DNA of 64,000 nt from Roridomyces roridus. Taxonomy: Eukaryota; Basidiomycota; Agaricomycetes; Agaricales; Mycenaceae. The stretch is from contig JARKIF010000010.1 of the NCBI GenBank assembly GCA_029378245.1, positions 1,674,001 to 1,738,000 on the forward strand, read 5' to 3'. The translations under genes and the position numbers were made by a program. How positions within the stretch are numbered: position 1 is the first letter of the stretch; each line of letters starts with the position of its first letter. This document shows positions 21,803 to 33,439 of the stretch, piece after piece. The notes beneath the pieces were generated by a model. It saw nothing but the letters and a program-made list of their open reading frames with translations, did not search any database and was not told where the DNA came from.

Positions 21803-24302
21803 ATGCCCCGCGGTGGCACACCCTCTCAGCGACGGCGTGACAAAACCGATGGGAAGCGACAACGATCCGCCAACGGCCGGATGAGCGCCAGCGCGCGGGC
21901 TGCCCCAGGCGTGCGCACGGCTGCCAGCGTCCGAAAGGCCACCCAATCGCAGTCAGAATCCATCTCTGCGCCGCCCGTCGTCGTCAAAGTCAAGACGGAG
22001 CCCGTTCCCACGCTGATTCCCCCTCCCGCTGGCAAGAAATCGTCACCAGGATGGCGCCATCCGGACGAGCTCAAGTTCATTCGGAGTGCAGGGAAGGAAT
22101 GGTCCGACCTCTCCATCCTCCGATTCCTTGTCGACAATGCCTTCACTGTCCCTGGGCGCCCACCGTCCGTCGCAGAGCATTGGGTGCACATTGGGATACA
22201 CAGCGACGGGACGGAAGTTATCCTCCCGCGAGCGTATCGCGTGCCTTTACTTTGGGTTGCAAAGTACATGTGGGCCTCCCTCCAACTCGTCCTCACCGCC
22301 GCACCCGCCATCCGAGACGAAGAGTGGGCCAACTCGCGGTTTGAGATCCTCCACATCGGAAGGTTGTGTGCGGCTCTCATCGACGCTGCGAGGTCACAGA
22401 TGGACGAAGCTGGGACGATGGAGCGTGGATGGCGGCATGCGGGGTTCGACAGGGCTCTGAGACGATATACACGCGAGTGGCTGCTCTCTGGAGACGAGTT
22501 CATCCGCGGGTTTTGGAAGGAGTTTGGTGAGGGCGAGTATGAGGATGGGGATATTCTCAAATTTCGTGCGTCGAATTCAGTTCTGGCTGTTTTCTGCGTC
22601 GCTGATTGAGGACAGCGTGGCCGACACGAGTACTCAAGGGGTTCAAGGGCTTTCGGCTGCTGCAGCCGGAAATCTCGGAGGGCATTACGGCTGAGCGATT
22701 CATGCAGGGACTCGTCATCGACGACGGTGCGGGTACCTTTCATTGGATTGAAGCAGAGGCGAGTCTCGTTTCTCCCATCGTGGCAACCGGCCCGACACCG
22801 CCGCCGCTTCCCAAGAGACGCAGGGCAAAGGTGTGTGGTGTTTGATCCATTGCATATTCGGAATGAACATTGCTGCAGAAACCAGAACAACAACCTCCAG
22901 CACCACTCGTACTGGCTGCACCAACTGCACCACCCGTACCACCCGCTCCTCCGGCTACTGCAGTTCGGTTGCCTGCCCCGCCGGCGACGCAATCCCTGTC
23001 CTTCCGTGCCCGTCCAGAAGTGTTCCTCGCTGTTCGTGCTTCCTCTTCATCCTGCCTCATCGCTCATTCTTATTCGTACCCAGAAACGCGCTGCGCCCTC
23101 CGACCCCGATCAATCCGACGCAGACGTTCCCCCTCGGCCGCGGTCTTATTATCGGGAAGAGATCGAGAAACCGAATCCTGCGCAAGTCGAGGATTCACTT
23201 CCGCCCAAGGTGCGTGTGTGCCTTTGATTCACGCTTTTTTTTTGTATTCCTGTCATGTGTCGACTGGAGATTCTAACGGTTTATCTTATCCCCACAGGCG
23301 CGGAAAACGCTTGCTCGAAAACGACGACGCACAGAGGATGTCGAGGAAGCGGAGGTCGTTGCTGGATCACAGCTGCAGGTGGGTGTTATATATATTCTTT
23401 CATTACTTGGATATTGACATGTATAGGCTGCTGCGACTCCGAGTCCCGATATGGACGTCGACTCGACACGAGGTAAATCAGGCACGTCGAATACCCCTCC
23501 TGCACCACCGTCAGCGACGTCCAACCTTAACCTCGTCCCGATTCCCGTCCAAACGCAGCCTTTCGCTGCGATTCCCGACGTGGAGGTCGACTCTACGCAA
23601 GGCGAATCAGCCACGTCGAATCCCTCTCCCAGTCTTGTCCCACCGCCAACCACGTCCAACCTCCCCCCGATTCCCCAAATCCAAATTCAAATTCAAACGC
23701 AACCCCTCCCCCTCCCTCTCCCTTTACCAGGTATCAAGACAGAGCACTTTGACACCTGGCCACCACCCCTCCCACCTCTCCCACCGCTCCCTCCCCTCCC
23801 AGAGGCGGTGAATACGACGACGGGCCTCGTGTATACGCTCGTTGATGTGGGCGAGGGGGAGCTTGATGAGGGGATGGAGCTTTTGTATCCGGATATGGAG
23901 ATGGAGGTTGAGGTTGGGGCTGAGGTGGGGGAGAGGAGTTCGAGTTCGAGTTCGAGTTCAAGTTCATCCACGCCTACGCCTACACCTACGCCGAAGTTGG
24001 ATGGCGAATTACCGCTGTCGCGTGCACGGTTTGATTTGGATTTGGATGCCAGCCGAAATGGGAATGGGAATGAGGACGAGGGTATGGTGGTGCCGGTGCC
24101 AGTGCTGCTAGCGAGAGTGAATGCACTCGAGGCCGAGGTTGGTCAGCTGAGGCTTGAGATGGGGGCAGTCAAGGCGTTGGAGGGGAGGTTGGGCGTGTTG
24201 GAGGCTGCTTCTACTTTGAGGGCAGGTGGGAGTGGAAGTCACCCGCTCGGGCATCTGATTTCTGTGGATGGGGAGGAGGAAGAGGGAGGGAGGATGGCGT
24301 AG
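21803..24302 (+). CDS. Multi-exon nuclear-type protein with C-terminal coiled coil
   Basis: The start at 21803 gives MPRGGTPSQRRRDKTDGKRQ, very basic. A folded domain follows (about residues 70-255): GWRHPDELKFIRSAGKEWSD, then PPSVAEHWVHIGIHSDGTE and SRFEILHIGRLCAALIDAAR. The frame continues through introns at about 22571-22614, 22830-22876, 23020-23084, 23210-23298 and 23381-23426. Downstream exons give RVLKGFKGFRLLQPEISEGI, a Pro/Ala-rich linker, a basic ARKTLARKRRRTEDVEE (likely nuclear signal), a low-complexity Pro/Gln/Ser region, and a C-terminal heptad segment (LLARVNALEAEVGQLRLEMG) that should form a coiled coil. I recognise no known domain. The splice choices are mine, from frame continuity and GT-AG sites. 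Confidence 0.65.
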
Positions 24303-24882
24303 GTATATGGAGCTCCGGAGTGTGGACGCGGAGTGCGGCGGTCGGGGGAGTCGTACGTTTATGTACGTAGATGGGATGAAGGAAGGAGGGTAGAGCGGCG
24401 GGAGCTCGAGTGTGAAGGATCCTGGATGATTAATTGCTTCTGTGAATGTGAGTTAGTGTTTGAGTGTAAGAAAGCGCGGTTCAAACTAACCTGGTCGCCG
24501 ATAGGTTGGCGGAGTCGCCGCAGTCAAGCGGCAGGGCAGAAACGGTAAGAAGGAAGTTCCACAGACAGTTCGTTCAACTTCGTATGGGAAGCTACTCAAT
24601 TACACACTCGTTGGCAAGGCCTCTGGGGTGCCTCGTTGTATCACATTCCGGCGACGTGATGTTTTTCGAGGTGGGCGGCAGTATTCGCGAGCAAAAGGTG
24701 ACCAGCGCCAATTACTCAGAGTGAGTGAGTTCCCGGCGCATACCACCTGTTGCCATTCTCACCCCTGGCTGTATTTAGTCTGCATTTGAGGCGGTGCGTC
24801 TATGTTGAATTCCACTTTTCATTTGAATTTGGTTGCTATTATTCAATTTGATTGCGGTGCTAAATGCCGATTGCAACTATAG
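24303..24882. other. No recognised gene
   Basis: A plus-strand frame near 24540-24720 reads like protein (GKLLNYTLVGKASGVPRCIT) but is isolated. It may be an unrecognised exon or the 5' remains of the adjacent P450 relic. It does not match the N-terminal half of P450-1 or P450-2. Confidence 0.35.
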
Positions 24883-25773
24883 ACCGCTTCGGGGCTGCAA
24901 GCCTCTGTTTTCGCCTGCGTTCGCTATTCTCAGTGGATTCGTCGTGGACGGGCAGATATTGAGGCCGTTGTGGGATCGGAGAGGATTCTAACTTTCAAGG
25001 ATGGGCCGCACCTTCCGTATATTGAAGCGGTGGTCCGAGGTACGTCGGCTGGCCGTATTATTAACCAGGTACATTGATTCATATTGCACTCAGAGACGCT
25101 CCGGTGGCGGCCTGCAGGTGCGCCAATCACAGGGATCATAATTCCTTCAGTAATTTACATAGTTCGGTTCGGCATCCCACACCAATGCACGGCGGACGAC
25201 ATTGTGCAATACCAAGGAGGGAGTATATCATCCGCTGTTATATGGTTGGTTCCTTGTTTCAATTTGAATTCAACTCTCATCGCCTCCCAGGGCAATTGAA
25301 CACGATCCCAAGTACGAGAAACCCGATGAGTTTCGTCCGCCAGTTGTTGGGCGAAAGTGGATAGCTAAAGGATGGATATGACACCGGTGCATTTGGTTTC
25401 GGGAGGCGTGGTGAGTGGCCGCATTTCTTCATTTGATGCGAATGATGGAATTTTCCTCAGTGTGTCCCGGCACGCCCTTTGCCGAGCGGTCCCTGTGGAT
25501 CAATATGATGCTGTGGAGATTCAACATTCGCGAGTCAAACAAACCCGAGTCCAGGACAGAGTATGGCGACAACGATGATCGGTTCAAAGGGAGGTGAGTC
25601 TTCTTCGAGTCGGGGATTTCTTTTCGGTCAACGACTTTTGACAGTTTACTGACCCGGCGCTTCCGTTCCCGCCGTTTTCGAGCCTCAGTCAGTTCACCGT
25701 GGACCTAATGAGACAAGAACGGTCAGATTTCGAGAGGGACTTGAGTCTTTTGCTTCCCCAGCGCAGGGAGTAG
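24883..25773 (+). pseudogene. Cytochrome P450 relic (C-terminal half)
   Basis: Starts at an acceptor with TASGLQASVFACVRYSQW (I-helix side). It continues PHLPYIEAVVRETLRWRP, keeping ExxR, then RFGIPHQCTADDIVQYQG, AIEHDPKYEKPDEFRPP, an intact haem loop split by an intron (AFGFGRR|VCPGTPFAE) and a terminal FERDLSLLLPQRRE. It lacks the whole N-terminal half. It also has a frameshift near 25372 (GWI then stop, instead of GYDTGAFGFG) and a deletion in the GKEYFIP strand. Its intron at the I-helix matches P450-2, not P450-1, so it is closer to P450-2. Confidence 0.8.
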
Positions 25774-26956
25774 TGCATTCGGGGGACGAATATATGACCA
25801 GGCTCAATGTACCGTTTTAGGAAGTTGAATAGTCGTGATTGATCAGCGCTGCCGTATGTTGCCGTGGTTACTGGCATGTCTCACGAGTCACACCTAGTCA
25901 CGCTGCGTCACAAGACTGCTGACTCACATTTTTGTTTTTCCTCAATGCCTTCATCCGTTTTTGCGCCAGGCTCCGGAGGCTGTGGGCTCTGCGGAGGGCT
26001 GCGGAGGGCGGGTCGCGTCTATCCGCACACAGCAAAACTTATACTCCCTGTCGCTCGTGGTCTCCAGATTCCGGCTCCGAGTATCCGACGAGGCTCAGGC
26101 TCGTCTCGATTCTCCCACTGGTCGCCCTCGTAACCTGGTCCAAACCCGATCTTTCCGGCTGTCTGGCGCTAGCTCCAGGGCGTCTTTAATCTCTCTGATA
26201 AATGGCTCATATACACCTCTCTCGGTCAAGTCTCTTGAGGCACCCAATGCAGTGTAGGGCTTCAATTGCTCCGTCATTACGGGGCTCTAGAGATAACTGG
26301 GGCCTTGGACTCTCATTTGCCTCCGTCCACTGTTTCAGGTTGGTGGCGAAATGCTGATGGCCTGCTAGTCTCGATTCTCGACATTCTCCTCCCTTGTATT
26401 CCTTCGGTTCTGGGACTGCGGGATGACAACGATGTCTTTCAGGTACGCGCTACTGTGAACCGCTGTGGATGATTCCTGACGCGCTTTGAGTCGCTACCGA
26501 TGTCTGACATGTGTTTTAATGCCGACTTCTGTCGACACCGAGCTGTGCATTGCAGATCCCAATCTGACAGTGACATTGACAGCAACTACCTATTTACACC
26601 AGACGTCGTATACACAATATGCGGACAGGTACATACGCTTCTTAAATTGACTCGACACCCACATTCACCGCACGTCTAGGCAAATTTTCAGGGATATTCC
26701 CATCGGGTTTCCAGCGCTGTATCGAGTCAATTCGATACATTCGACATTCCGCTGCGCAAAGTGCAGACCTGAAACCACGGAATTATTCCTTCATCCTCCA
26801 TGGGAAATGTCCCAGTGATAGGCCCCGCAGGAGTCAAAGTTAAGCAGCCGCTCTCTGTTACTGTACATCGAGCACGAATGACTCCTCCCGTAACGATTTA
26901 AAGACTGCGTCGTCCTCTGGGTCCTCCATCACCGACCCACCAATCACCCAACCTCG
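25774..26956. other. No recognised gene; possible exon pieces
   Basis: Plus-strand segments such as GALDSHLPPSTVSGWWRNAD near 26300-26440 and NLTVTLTATTYLHQTSYTQY near 26560-26625 look coding, with possible short introns. I cannot join them into a gene or assign a family. Confidence 0.3.
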
Positions 26957-27852
26957 ATGTACAACTCGTTTCAAAGCTCTCCCGACGACCAGTACTACCC
27001 ATCGTGGTCTTACGGTACAGCATCTCAAATTCACCGCTCCTCTGTCTGACAAACATTCGACCAGCTTCCACGACTCCAATGCCAGCACAACATTCCAGCG
27101 GCCAATATGGCGCCATGCCCTCGGGCCACGGATACCCATATCCTGGCCACGCTCCGGCAGGAGCTCCATATCCCCCTTACGATCCCCGGGCTGATTCGTT
27201 GGCCATGGCCAACGATATGAACTATTCTCATCAATACAACTCCTCCATGGGCAATTACGGAGATACCGTACCAAATTCATATCCGCACAAGGCCCCGTGG
27301 AGTGCGTCGCCCCCACATGCCCATGCACATGCCCACGGCCCTGCTACGATGCCAGGTTCACCCCCGGCTTCATCCCGCCATCGCCCCGGGCCCAGTCACC
27401 ACCACAACAACAACAACCATACGCAAATCCACATCCCCGAATGCTCACCCGACGACGATCCCATCCCGCGCGATCGCTCAGCCAAGAAGGTCTGCTCGCA
27501 CTGCCGGACGACGGACACTCCACTATGGCGGCGCGATCCCCGGACCCACAAACCGCTGTGCAACGCATGCGGGATTTACATGTATCAGCGGAATGAGGCG
27601 AGGCCAGAGGCGCTTATTGCTGTAGACCGAGCGGGGCCTGAGATTGGTGGTGCATTTAGTGGCGGGCACGTCGGTGCAGATGAGGAGAATGAGTGTACCA
27701 ATTGTGGGACACACAAGACGTCTTCGTGGAGGAGGAATCGGTCGGGGGCGCAGGTGTGTAATGCGTGTGGTGTGTATGAACGGATGAATGGACGACCGAG
27801 GCCGTTAGCCTTGAGGAATGACAAGATTAGACCGAGGACGAAGCCGCGGTAG
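26957..27852 (+). CDS. GATA-type transcription factor with two zinc fingers
   Basis: Exon 1 (26957-27014) starts MYNSFQSSPDDQYYPSWSYG. An intron at 27015-27064 is followed by exon 2 (27065-27852), giving 281 aa. The N-terminal half is His/Pro/Gly/Ser-rich. Finger 1 is CSHCRTTDTPLWRRDP with the second pair CNACGIYMYQ (about residues 155-180). Finger 2 is CTNCGTHKTSSWRR with CNACGVYERM (about 225-250). All eight zinc-binding Cys are present. The C-terminus is basic (NDKIRPRTKPR). Paired fingers of this spacing occur in fungal light- and nitrogen-responsive GATA proteins. Finger 2 has a Ser in place of the usual Leu before Trp, and a Tyr-Glu in place of Leu-Tyr/Phe, so its DNA contacts may differ. 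Target genes cannot be told. Confidence 0.9.
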
Positions 27853-30800
27853 CAGTAGAAGAAGAACAAAAAAGACTGTATAGATTGGACAGACTTGTAG
27901 TTTAGTTTTTCGACCAGTAATTGAGACGGTTCTTTCCCGTGCATCCTGTCCGACTCGTTCTCCAGGGTTCTGGGATACTATGGAGTGAGTCACAGAAGAC
28001 GACTCGCTTTCCCCTACGGCAGCAGTCGCTGCCGTACATGATGTCGCAACCAAATTCCAAGTTCCGTCCTGATTCTCCGTCTTTTTCATTGCCATCCGGC
28101 TTGAAACTCTGTTTCTTTTCACTCAATACCAGAACTGCGGTCCGTGACTAGCCGAGATAAGTAAGAGCCAGTCAACTGAATGGGTTTTAGAGTTTGCAAA
28201 GAATCTGCGACCCGGAAGGAAGCCCGGGACGCGCTCCAGTTGGACAGTTGTCTTGCCATCTTAGATTAGAAAGAAGATGGATGTAAAAGGGAAGCGATGG
28301 CCTCACGGATGGTTCCAATGGCGAAACGCGCGGAGGGCCTTGAATAGCCTGAGGAAGAGCCGGCAGGCATTCTGACCCCTGCAGGTCAGTGGTGTTCCAA
28401 AGGGTCGTGGGTCAAGGGTTCAACACATGGTTGCAGATCACCCACACCCAGCCGAATCTGCGGCCGGTCAATATCAATTTTCATTGTGGAGCCCTGGGAG
28501 CGAATTGAAAGCCGTGCGCCGGCTATCGCGGATTGGCTCGGTCCCAGTGTCGGCCTATCTTGTGATCCATTTGCGAACCTGGTTGGGTAATGACTCTTCT
28601 TGATTAGGAATTGCGGGGAGTGCACGACATGCGAGTGGCAGAATCGCCATGGTTTTTCCAACGGGAACAAGAACGAATTAGATTTCCCCTTCCGTGAACG
28701 GTTTACACATGCAGCTCCGTCTTTGACTGGACTAATATGTACACTGGCATCAATGTAATGACTTCTTCCTGATGGTTCAGATAAGCAAATCATTGTGTGG
28801 AGCAGGCGGGACATCGGAGCCCGGGGGTACCGGCGGCGCTTGAGTTGATGGTTGAGCGACGAATCAACGTCGAGTGAATGGTAAATTAGTTGAGCGGGTC
28901 GACGTCATCGACGCTTGAGCGGCGGGCGAGTGCACCGTCGAACGGTAACCCTTGCGGCCGCCACGACACAGAAGAGCGAAACCCCGACCAGCGGATGGCA
29001 AGCAGGGGCAGGCTCATCCTGTGTATGTGGAGCGCAGAGGGTTACCGTTGAACGATGCAGACAGCCGATGCTCAGCGGCGAAGTGGGGGGAATTGGGGGA
29101 AGTGAATGGGGCGTATCGTTACCATGGGTTCGCCTCGTCTTTTATAGATCAAGCTAGTGGATATGCCGGATTGGGAATGTCCGCATCCAAACGATATCTC
29201 GTCATTGTCCGCGTGAACGACGGAAGATAGCGACAGCCGTGTTCTCACAAAACTCGGCCCGACGATGTTGAGGGGGCCGTAGCATTTAGACTAGACAGCG
29301 AGCATACTGCTGGCACGGCGGGTTTTCGTACTGATACGTATTCATCGCTGGTTGAGAGGCCTGCAGGCCATTCAACCTGTGAGACACCCCATAAGGCCGT
29401 CGATTTCGGTTGGAGCGCGGTCCGCATGCTTCTCATTTATCACAGAAGCAGTTAGATTCGACCTTGGGCGGGAACTTGGATTATTATTTCGTTACCCCTA
29501 TCTTATATGGTGTGGGACGAAACTTTGTGACAAACTTTTTGATCAATTTTGATCGGCCAATAACTCGGGCCGAATAGCTCAGAATTTCTTGAGACTGCGC
29601 CAATAGCACTCTATTGGCTAGGGCTACACATCCTACGGATTAGAATGTCGAAATTCCGACTTTGGATTTTTTTGCCCAAAATTTGGCCATCCCAAAAAGG
29701 AAATACCTTCCCAGCCTGCTTGAGGAGCCTCGGGTACAATGCCCGGAAGGTCCAATGTGGTCCTCCAATGGACTCCAATAGAAATAGATGGTTCCCGTGG
29801 TCTTCAGAACACCAAAACGTCCACCAAAAATGCATTTCCGGCCCTTTTTGAATGATGAAAGGTCATTGCTCGGCCCAAGATTTGGCCATCAGCCATCAAA
29901 AATTTCCCACGGTCCAAAATTTCAAAAATCACCCACTCTTGGGGTCTACAAGCCTGCCGGCCGACATCCGAGGTCAAAATTCGCAAAAATGCGATGTGAC
30001 ATGAAGTCACGGCCCACACCATACTTCCTGATGCCCCTGTCATAAGCACCTTTTTAGGAATTTTTACTGTCCTTTTCCGTGAGCGACTCCAACTGCTTGC
30101 GAGAGTGGGATTCAAGTGTATTTCCGACGCTCCTCTTTCCACACGTCCCGGAAGAGAATCGGAATGCCGCTGTGCCGGCGTGAAGATCCTGACATTCATA
30201 CCCTAAGGGCACTCAAGGGCCGCTCCGTGACAGGTGGACTCCTCGGGATCATATCGATGCTGGGGCGGAAAATAAACGTTACCAGGAAAGTCAGAGAAGC
30301 AGCTTGAGCGGCGAAGTTCTATTCTAATCTTGCAAACATTCAATCGTGGAGACGGCGTCTGTTTGGAATCTGGCAGTTTTCGAGGTCATGGGAGCTCGAT
30401 GCCGTGCTTCGAAATGCGCCACATCATGAGGCTTTGAACGGGTCGGTCCGGAGGAAGATGGCAGATTCATACCTTTCGTGCTATAGACGGCTGTGGGTGC
30501 CAGATAATCGCGCGGGTGAGAGAGCTCAACGGCACTGACTTGGCTCACTAAAACAGGGTTACATTCGCGGCCAAGTCGGCCGCCGGACGTCTGATAGTTG
30601 TGGGATACTTGGCCAGGAAAAGATTCAGAGCTCGGAGCCCGGCGATAAGACTCCGTCTGCCGATTGTGGGGGACTGCTTCCTGCTTGCGAACCCTTGTAG
30701 AGTCTAGACTACACCCATAAGTATTTCAACCGTGTCCATCTCGTCGACGCAGAGTCTAGACCCCGGCAGTATCGGATCAACGATCACCGGCACCGAGCAA

Positions 30801-30871
30801 GTAACTCTCACGCCTTCTCCACACTGATCTCATCGACGTCATACTTCCGAAGCCTCGTTGTCAACCAGGCA
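27853..30871. other. Long stretch without a recognised gene
   Basis: The longest frame (28386-28814, minus, 142 aa) has no motif and may be chance. Around 29640-29960 the DNA is AT-richer, with repeated AATTTGGCCATC and AAAATTTC motifs in both orientations and frames open on both strands, as in decayed transposon ends. TAGACTC/GAGTCTAGAC motifs recur near 30700 and 30755. Confidence 0.4.
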
Positions 30872-30878
30872 TATAAAT
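30872..30878 (+). promoter_or_regulatory. TATA box of copy B
   Basis: TATAAAT, 38 bp upstream of the copy B ATG. The context TATAAATCTTCATCTTGCTC is shared with copy A, so the promoter survives although the gene is deleted. Confidence 0.55.
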
Positions 30879-30909
30879 CTTCATCTTGCTCTAGGCTTCT
30901 CCACATACC

Positions 30910-31585
30910 ATGACTTCGACCACGAATAACACCAACACCAGCGGAATCGGCAACAAAATCAAGTTTGTGTCCCGTCGGTCTTTGTTTCAAATTCACTCAA
31001 CTTCCACACACAGGGGCGGCGTGAAAGTAGCACACGGGATGATTAAAGGCAAGACGGTTGATTCTGCGGTAGCGAATGCGCAGTCTACCGAAGCTGGAGA
31101 TGGAATGGATCCGGATGGTGCGGGGAGAGAGCACGAACAGAGTGAGTTGCACAAATTTCATTCGATTTGATACTGAGACATTCAACCTCAGATTCCACAA
31201 ACAACTCGAACGCATACGCTGCAGGCAATTACGGTGCGAGCAAATTGATTGTCTTCCTCCACTTGAAATTAATTAGTGCGGAATGTGGATAGGTTGGGGC
31301 TTAGGTCTAGCGGGCATCAACCCCTTCTCGAAGGATAACCAAAGTCTGTCCTATCTTTACCTCCCGAGGCCTCCAACAGTATTGATGTATGTCTCAAGCA
31401 TCCACCGCAAATCCAGGAGTGCCGCCGCCGACCAACCCGGGACGGGGTCCGAGCGCCTAGGGCGGTGGTGGAAACGACATCTGGTGGGCTTCCACCCATC
31501 GGACGGCGCGCGGATGGGCAATGCTCACCCAACGCAACGAGGTCGGTTGGGTAACAGGAGTTTGAGAGGAATGCGCGGTGAGTGA
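30910..31585 (+). pseudogene. Repeat-motif protein, copy B (internally deleted)
   Basis: Starts MTSTTNNTNTSGIGNKIK, and an intron-like stretch follows. The next exon reads GGVKVAHG joined straight to MIKGKTVDSAVANAQS, so the conserved central helix (GLGDVV...EEGIA in copy A) is missing, a deletion of about 40 codons. A run of the C-terminal part (GNAHPTQ and a broken GRPPP segment) remains up to 31585. Reading frames in the 3' half are disturbed. Compare 9124-10056 and 34770-36005. Confidence 0.7.
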
Positions 31586-31709
31586 GTGGGCTGGTTAGCT
31601 TGCGTTGAATGTATCCATATGTATTTTTTGGTACCAAAGAAGCGCCTTCGTGTATCCCGAAAGAGACGCTGTTCTGCAACGACACAAAAAAGGATATTGC
31701 CACCATAAC

Positions 31710-31797
31710 ACTTGGCCCCGGAGTCGAACCAGGTTATTCAACCATCTTCAAGTCGGCCAACAACATTTCTTGGACGCACTCCGAGTGCAACCAAGTG
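31710..31797 (-). ncRNA. tRNA-like unit C1
   Basis: CACTTGGT pairs with GCCAAGTG at the ends. D-stem GCAC/GTGC with loop TCGGA. Internal stem TCCAA/TTGAA, weakened at one pair. T-arm CCTGGTTCGACTCCGG. A T6 run lies 18 nt past the 3' end. Confidence 0.55.
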
Positions 31798-31962
31798 TTT
31801 TATATATACATACCTCTGCAACGGAGGGACTATGCAAGGGCCCGGGTGCAGCGGCGCTGAGCACTTAAGTAGTTCGATGAATTTCCAATCACACGATCGA
31901 CAGTTATCAGCATCCTCCAGCAGGCGAGGTAATAAAAACGGGCGGAATTCGCAATTATAAGT

Positions 31963-32049
31963 ACTTGATCCTGGAGTCGAACCAGGCTCTCCACGGAATT
32001 TCTAAACACCCACGTATTGCTCGCGGACGCACGCCGAGTGCCACCAAGT
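31963..32049 (-). ncRNA. tRNA-like unit C2, well preserved
   Basis: Acceptor ACTTGGT/ATCAAGT has 7 pairs, one of them G-T. D-stem GCAC/GTGC. Internal stem TCCGC/GTGGA closes a 28-nt insert through a G-T wobble. T-arm CCTGG-TTCGACT-CCAGG is perfect. T5 lies 24 nt downstream (31934-31938). Changes relative to A4 keep pairing in every stem. Confidence 0.6.
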
Positions 32050-32421
32050 TTCCTTTGGCTTTCGTTCGGCCCTGTTTCTACAGCCATGCACCCTGGAAAA
32101 ACATCGACCGATCGCATTGGCATGCCCCGAGTCGAGCTTGCACCTGTAGGCCGTGGCTTCCGCCGGCGGCTTGTTGCGGACACAGATCGCGTCAATGTTA
32201 CTGAGTACTTGCCAGCTTGCCAGACAAACTGCAATTGCCTGCTCGCTGTTTTCCATATTCTGATCAAGCATCTCTACCGGAGTCTGTGTTGGGCTCCGTG
32301 ATCAAACCGACGGACCGGTGTCCGAAGCAAGACGGTGTTGTATGTAGTAGGGAAATGAATGGAAGAATGGCTCACTGCCCTCCTTTTGTACATAGGATGG
32401 ACATTAGAGAACAACATAATA

Positions 32422-32514
32422 CTTGATCTTGGAGTCGAACCAGGTGTTCCGCTGAAAGATTAACGTCAAGTTCTCCATTGTCCGGGGACGCACGCCGAGC
32501 TGTGCTACCAAGTG
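32422..32514 (-). ncRNA. tRNA-like unit C4
   Basis: The ends ACTTGGT and ATCAAGT pair. The D-arm has two extra bases (GCACAGCTCGGCGTGC). Internal stem TCCCC/GCGGA has one mismatch. T-arm ACCTGGTTCGACTCCAAG. No T-run within 40 nt, so it may not terminate properly. Confidence 0.45.
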
Positions 32515-33439
32515 TCGGAAGTATTTTCTTCTCAGTAGGCCATTTCACGACCTTATGCACACGGCGGCCAACAGATTTGATTTGACCAATTTGATTTTTG
32601 ACGTTTGATCATCACATCGCCACGTTTTCTCTTGCTCCTGACCACCACCACCTCAGAAGCGCCACGACTCACCCGCCATTTACCCAGCGTAGGATCTTGT
32701 CGCGACTACTTACTGGCAGTTTCCGAGCCGTTGTGGCCGCTTTTCCATCTCTACCGCGTCCATGCGAGTGTACTCTAGATCTATCGGTTGTTTGGTCTCC
32801 GACGCCTGAAGCCTGCACCTATCCTACCTGGGACTCGCTGCGGGGATCCGAGACCCCCCTCTTTGATTGACCGACACGCAGAGGGAATAAAATCCTCAAT
32901 AGATCCGACTGTTGTCGCCATCTCCCTACCCGAATCTCACATTCCCCACAGTTTCCACTCTCGTCCCACTCTCATCCGATCCGGTTCATGCTTGATATGA
33001 GTTGATATACAATGCTACTATCACGGCTTCGTCATGTCGCCCTTCAGAAGCTTCAGCTGCATGGACTCTTGTCTTTTCCCAGTCGACAGGCTCACCTGCC
33101 GTCCGCCCGTATTGCTCACGTCGGCCGTGTCAGATGCTCAGCCGCTTTTGAATGGATGGAAGCCAGCTGCCCACGCTCTCCGTGCGATCTCCATTCAAGG
33201 GCGGGACGCCAGTGCCTTCGAGCGCCCATCCGGCGACCGATCAAAGATCCTGTGTGTTCTCGTCTGCGTTTCAAATATATATCTCTCCTGGAAGCTCCAT
33301 AACCTCTGCCGCTCCTTATCTCTGACCTCACTCGTTTTTTCCTCTGGATTGTGGGGGCATTCATACACTTTTCTTGGGAGGACGGTGCGTCTCGCTCAGC
33401 ATATGACATATTTGTCTACTGAGGCAAAATATCATTAGG
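32515..33439. other. No recognised gene
   Basis: Plus-strand frames at 32598-32870 and 33034-33438 are long for chance but show no motif and no clear splice link to the membrane protein gene that follows. They could be its 5' exons. Confidence 0.3.

Larger units (their letters stand above)
31686..32514 (-). repeat. tRNA-like array C
   Basis: Four minus-strand units: 31710-31797, 31963-32049, about 32118-32215 (decayed) and 32422-32514. They face the 3' end of copy B, the same arrangement as array A with copy A and array D with copy C. A-runs on the plus strand (T-runs for the RNA) follow units 1-3 at 31686-31691, 31934-31938 and about 32094-32098. Unit 4 has none nearby. Confidence 0.7.

Noticed and set aside
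23693..23971. Minus-strand low-complexity frames (Glu/Leu or Asn/Ser runs)
   Set aside because: Shadows of the coding strand of the 21803-24302 gene.
29604..30199. Overlapping frames on both strands in the AT-richer stretch
   Set aside because: Both strands open to similar length, no motif, and repeated AATTTGGCCATC elements explain the openness.
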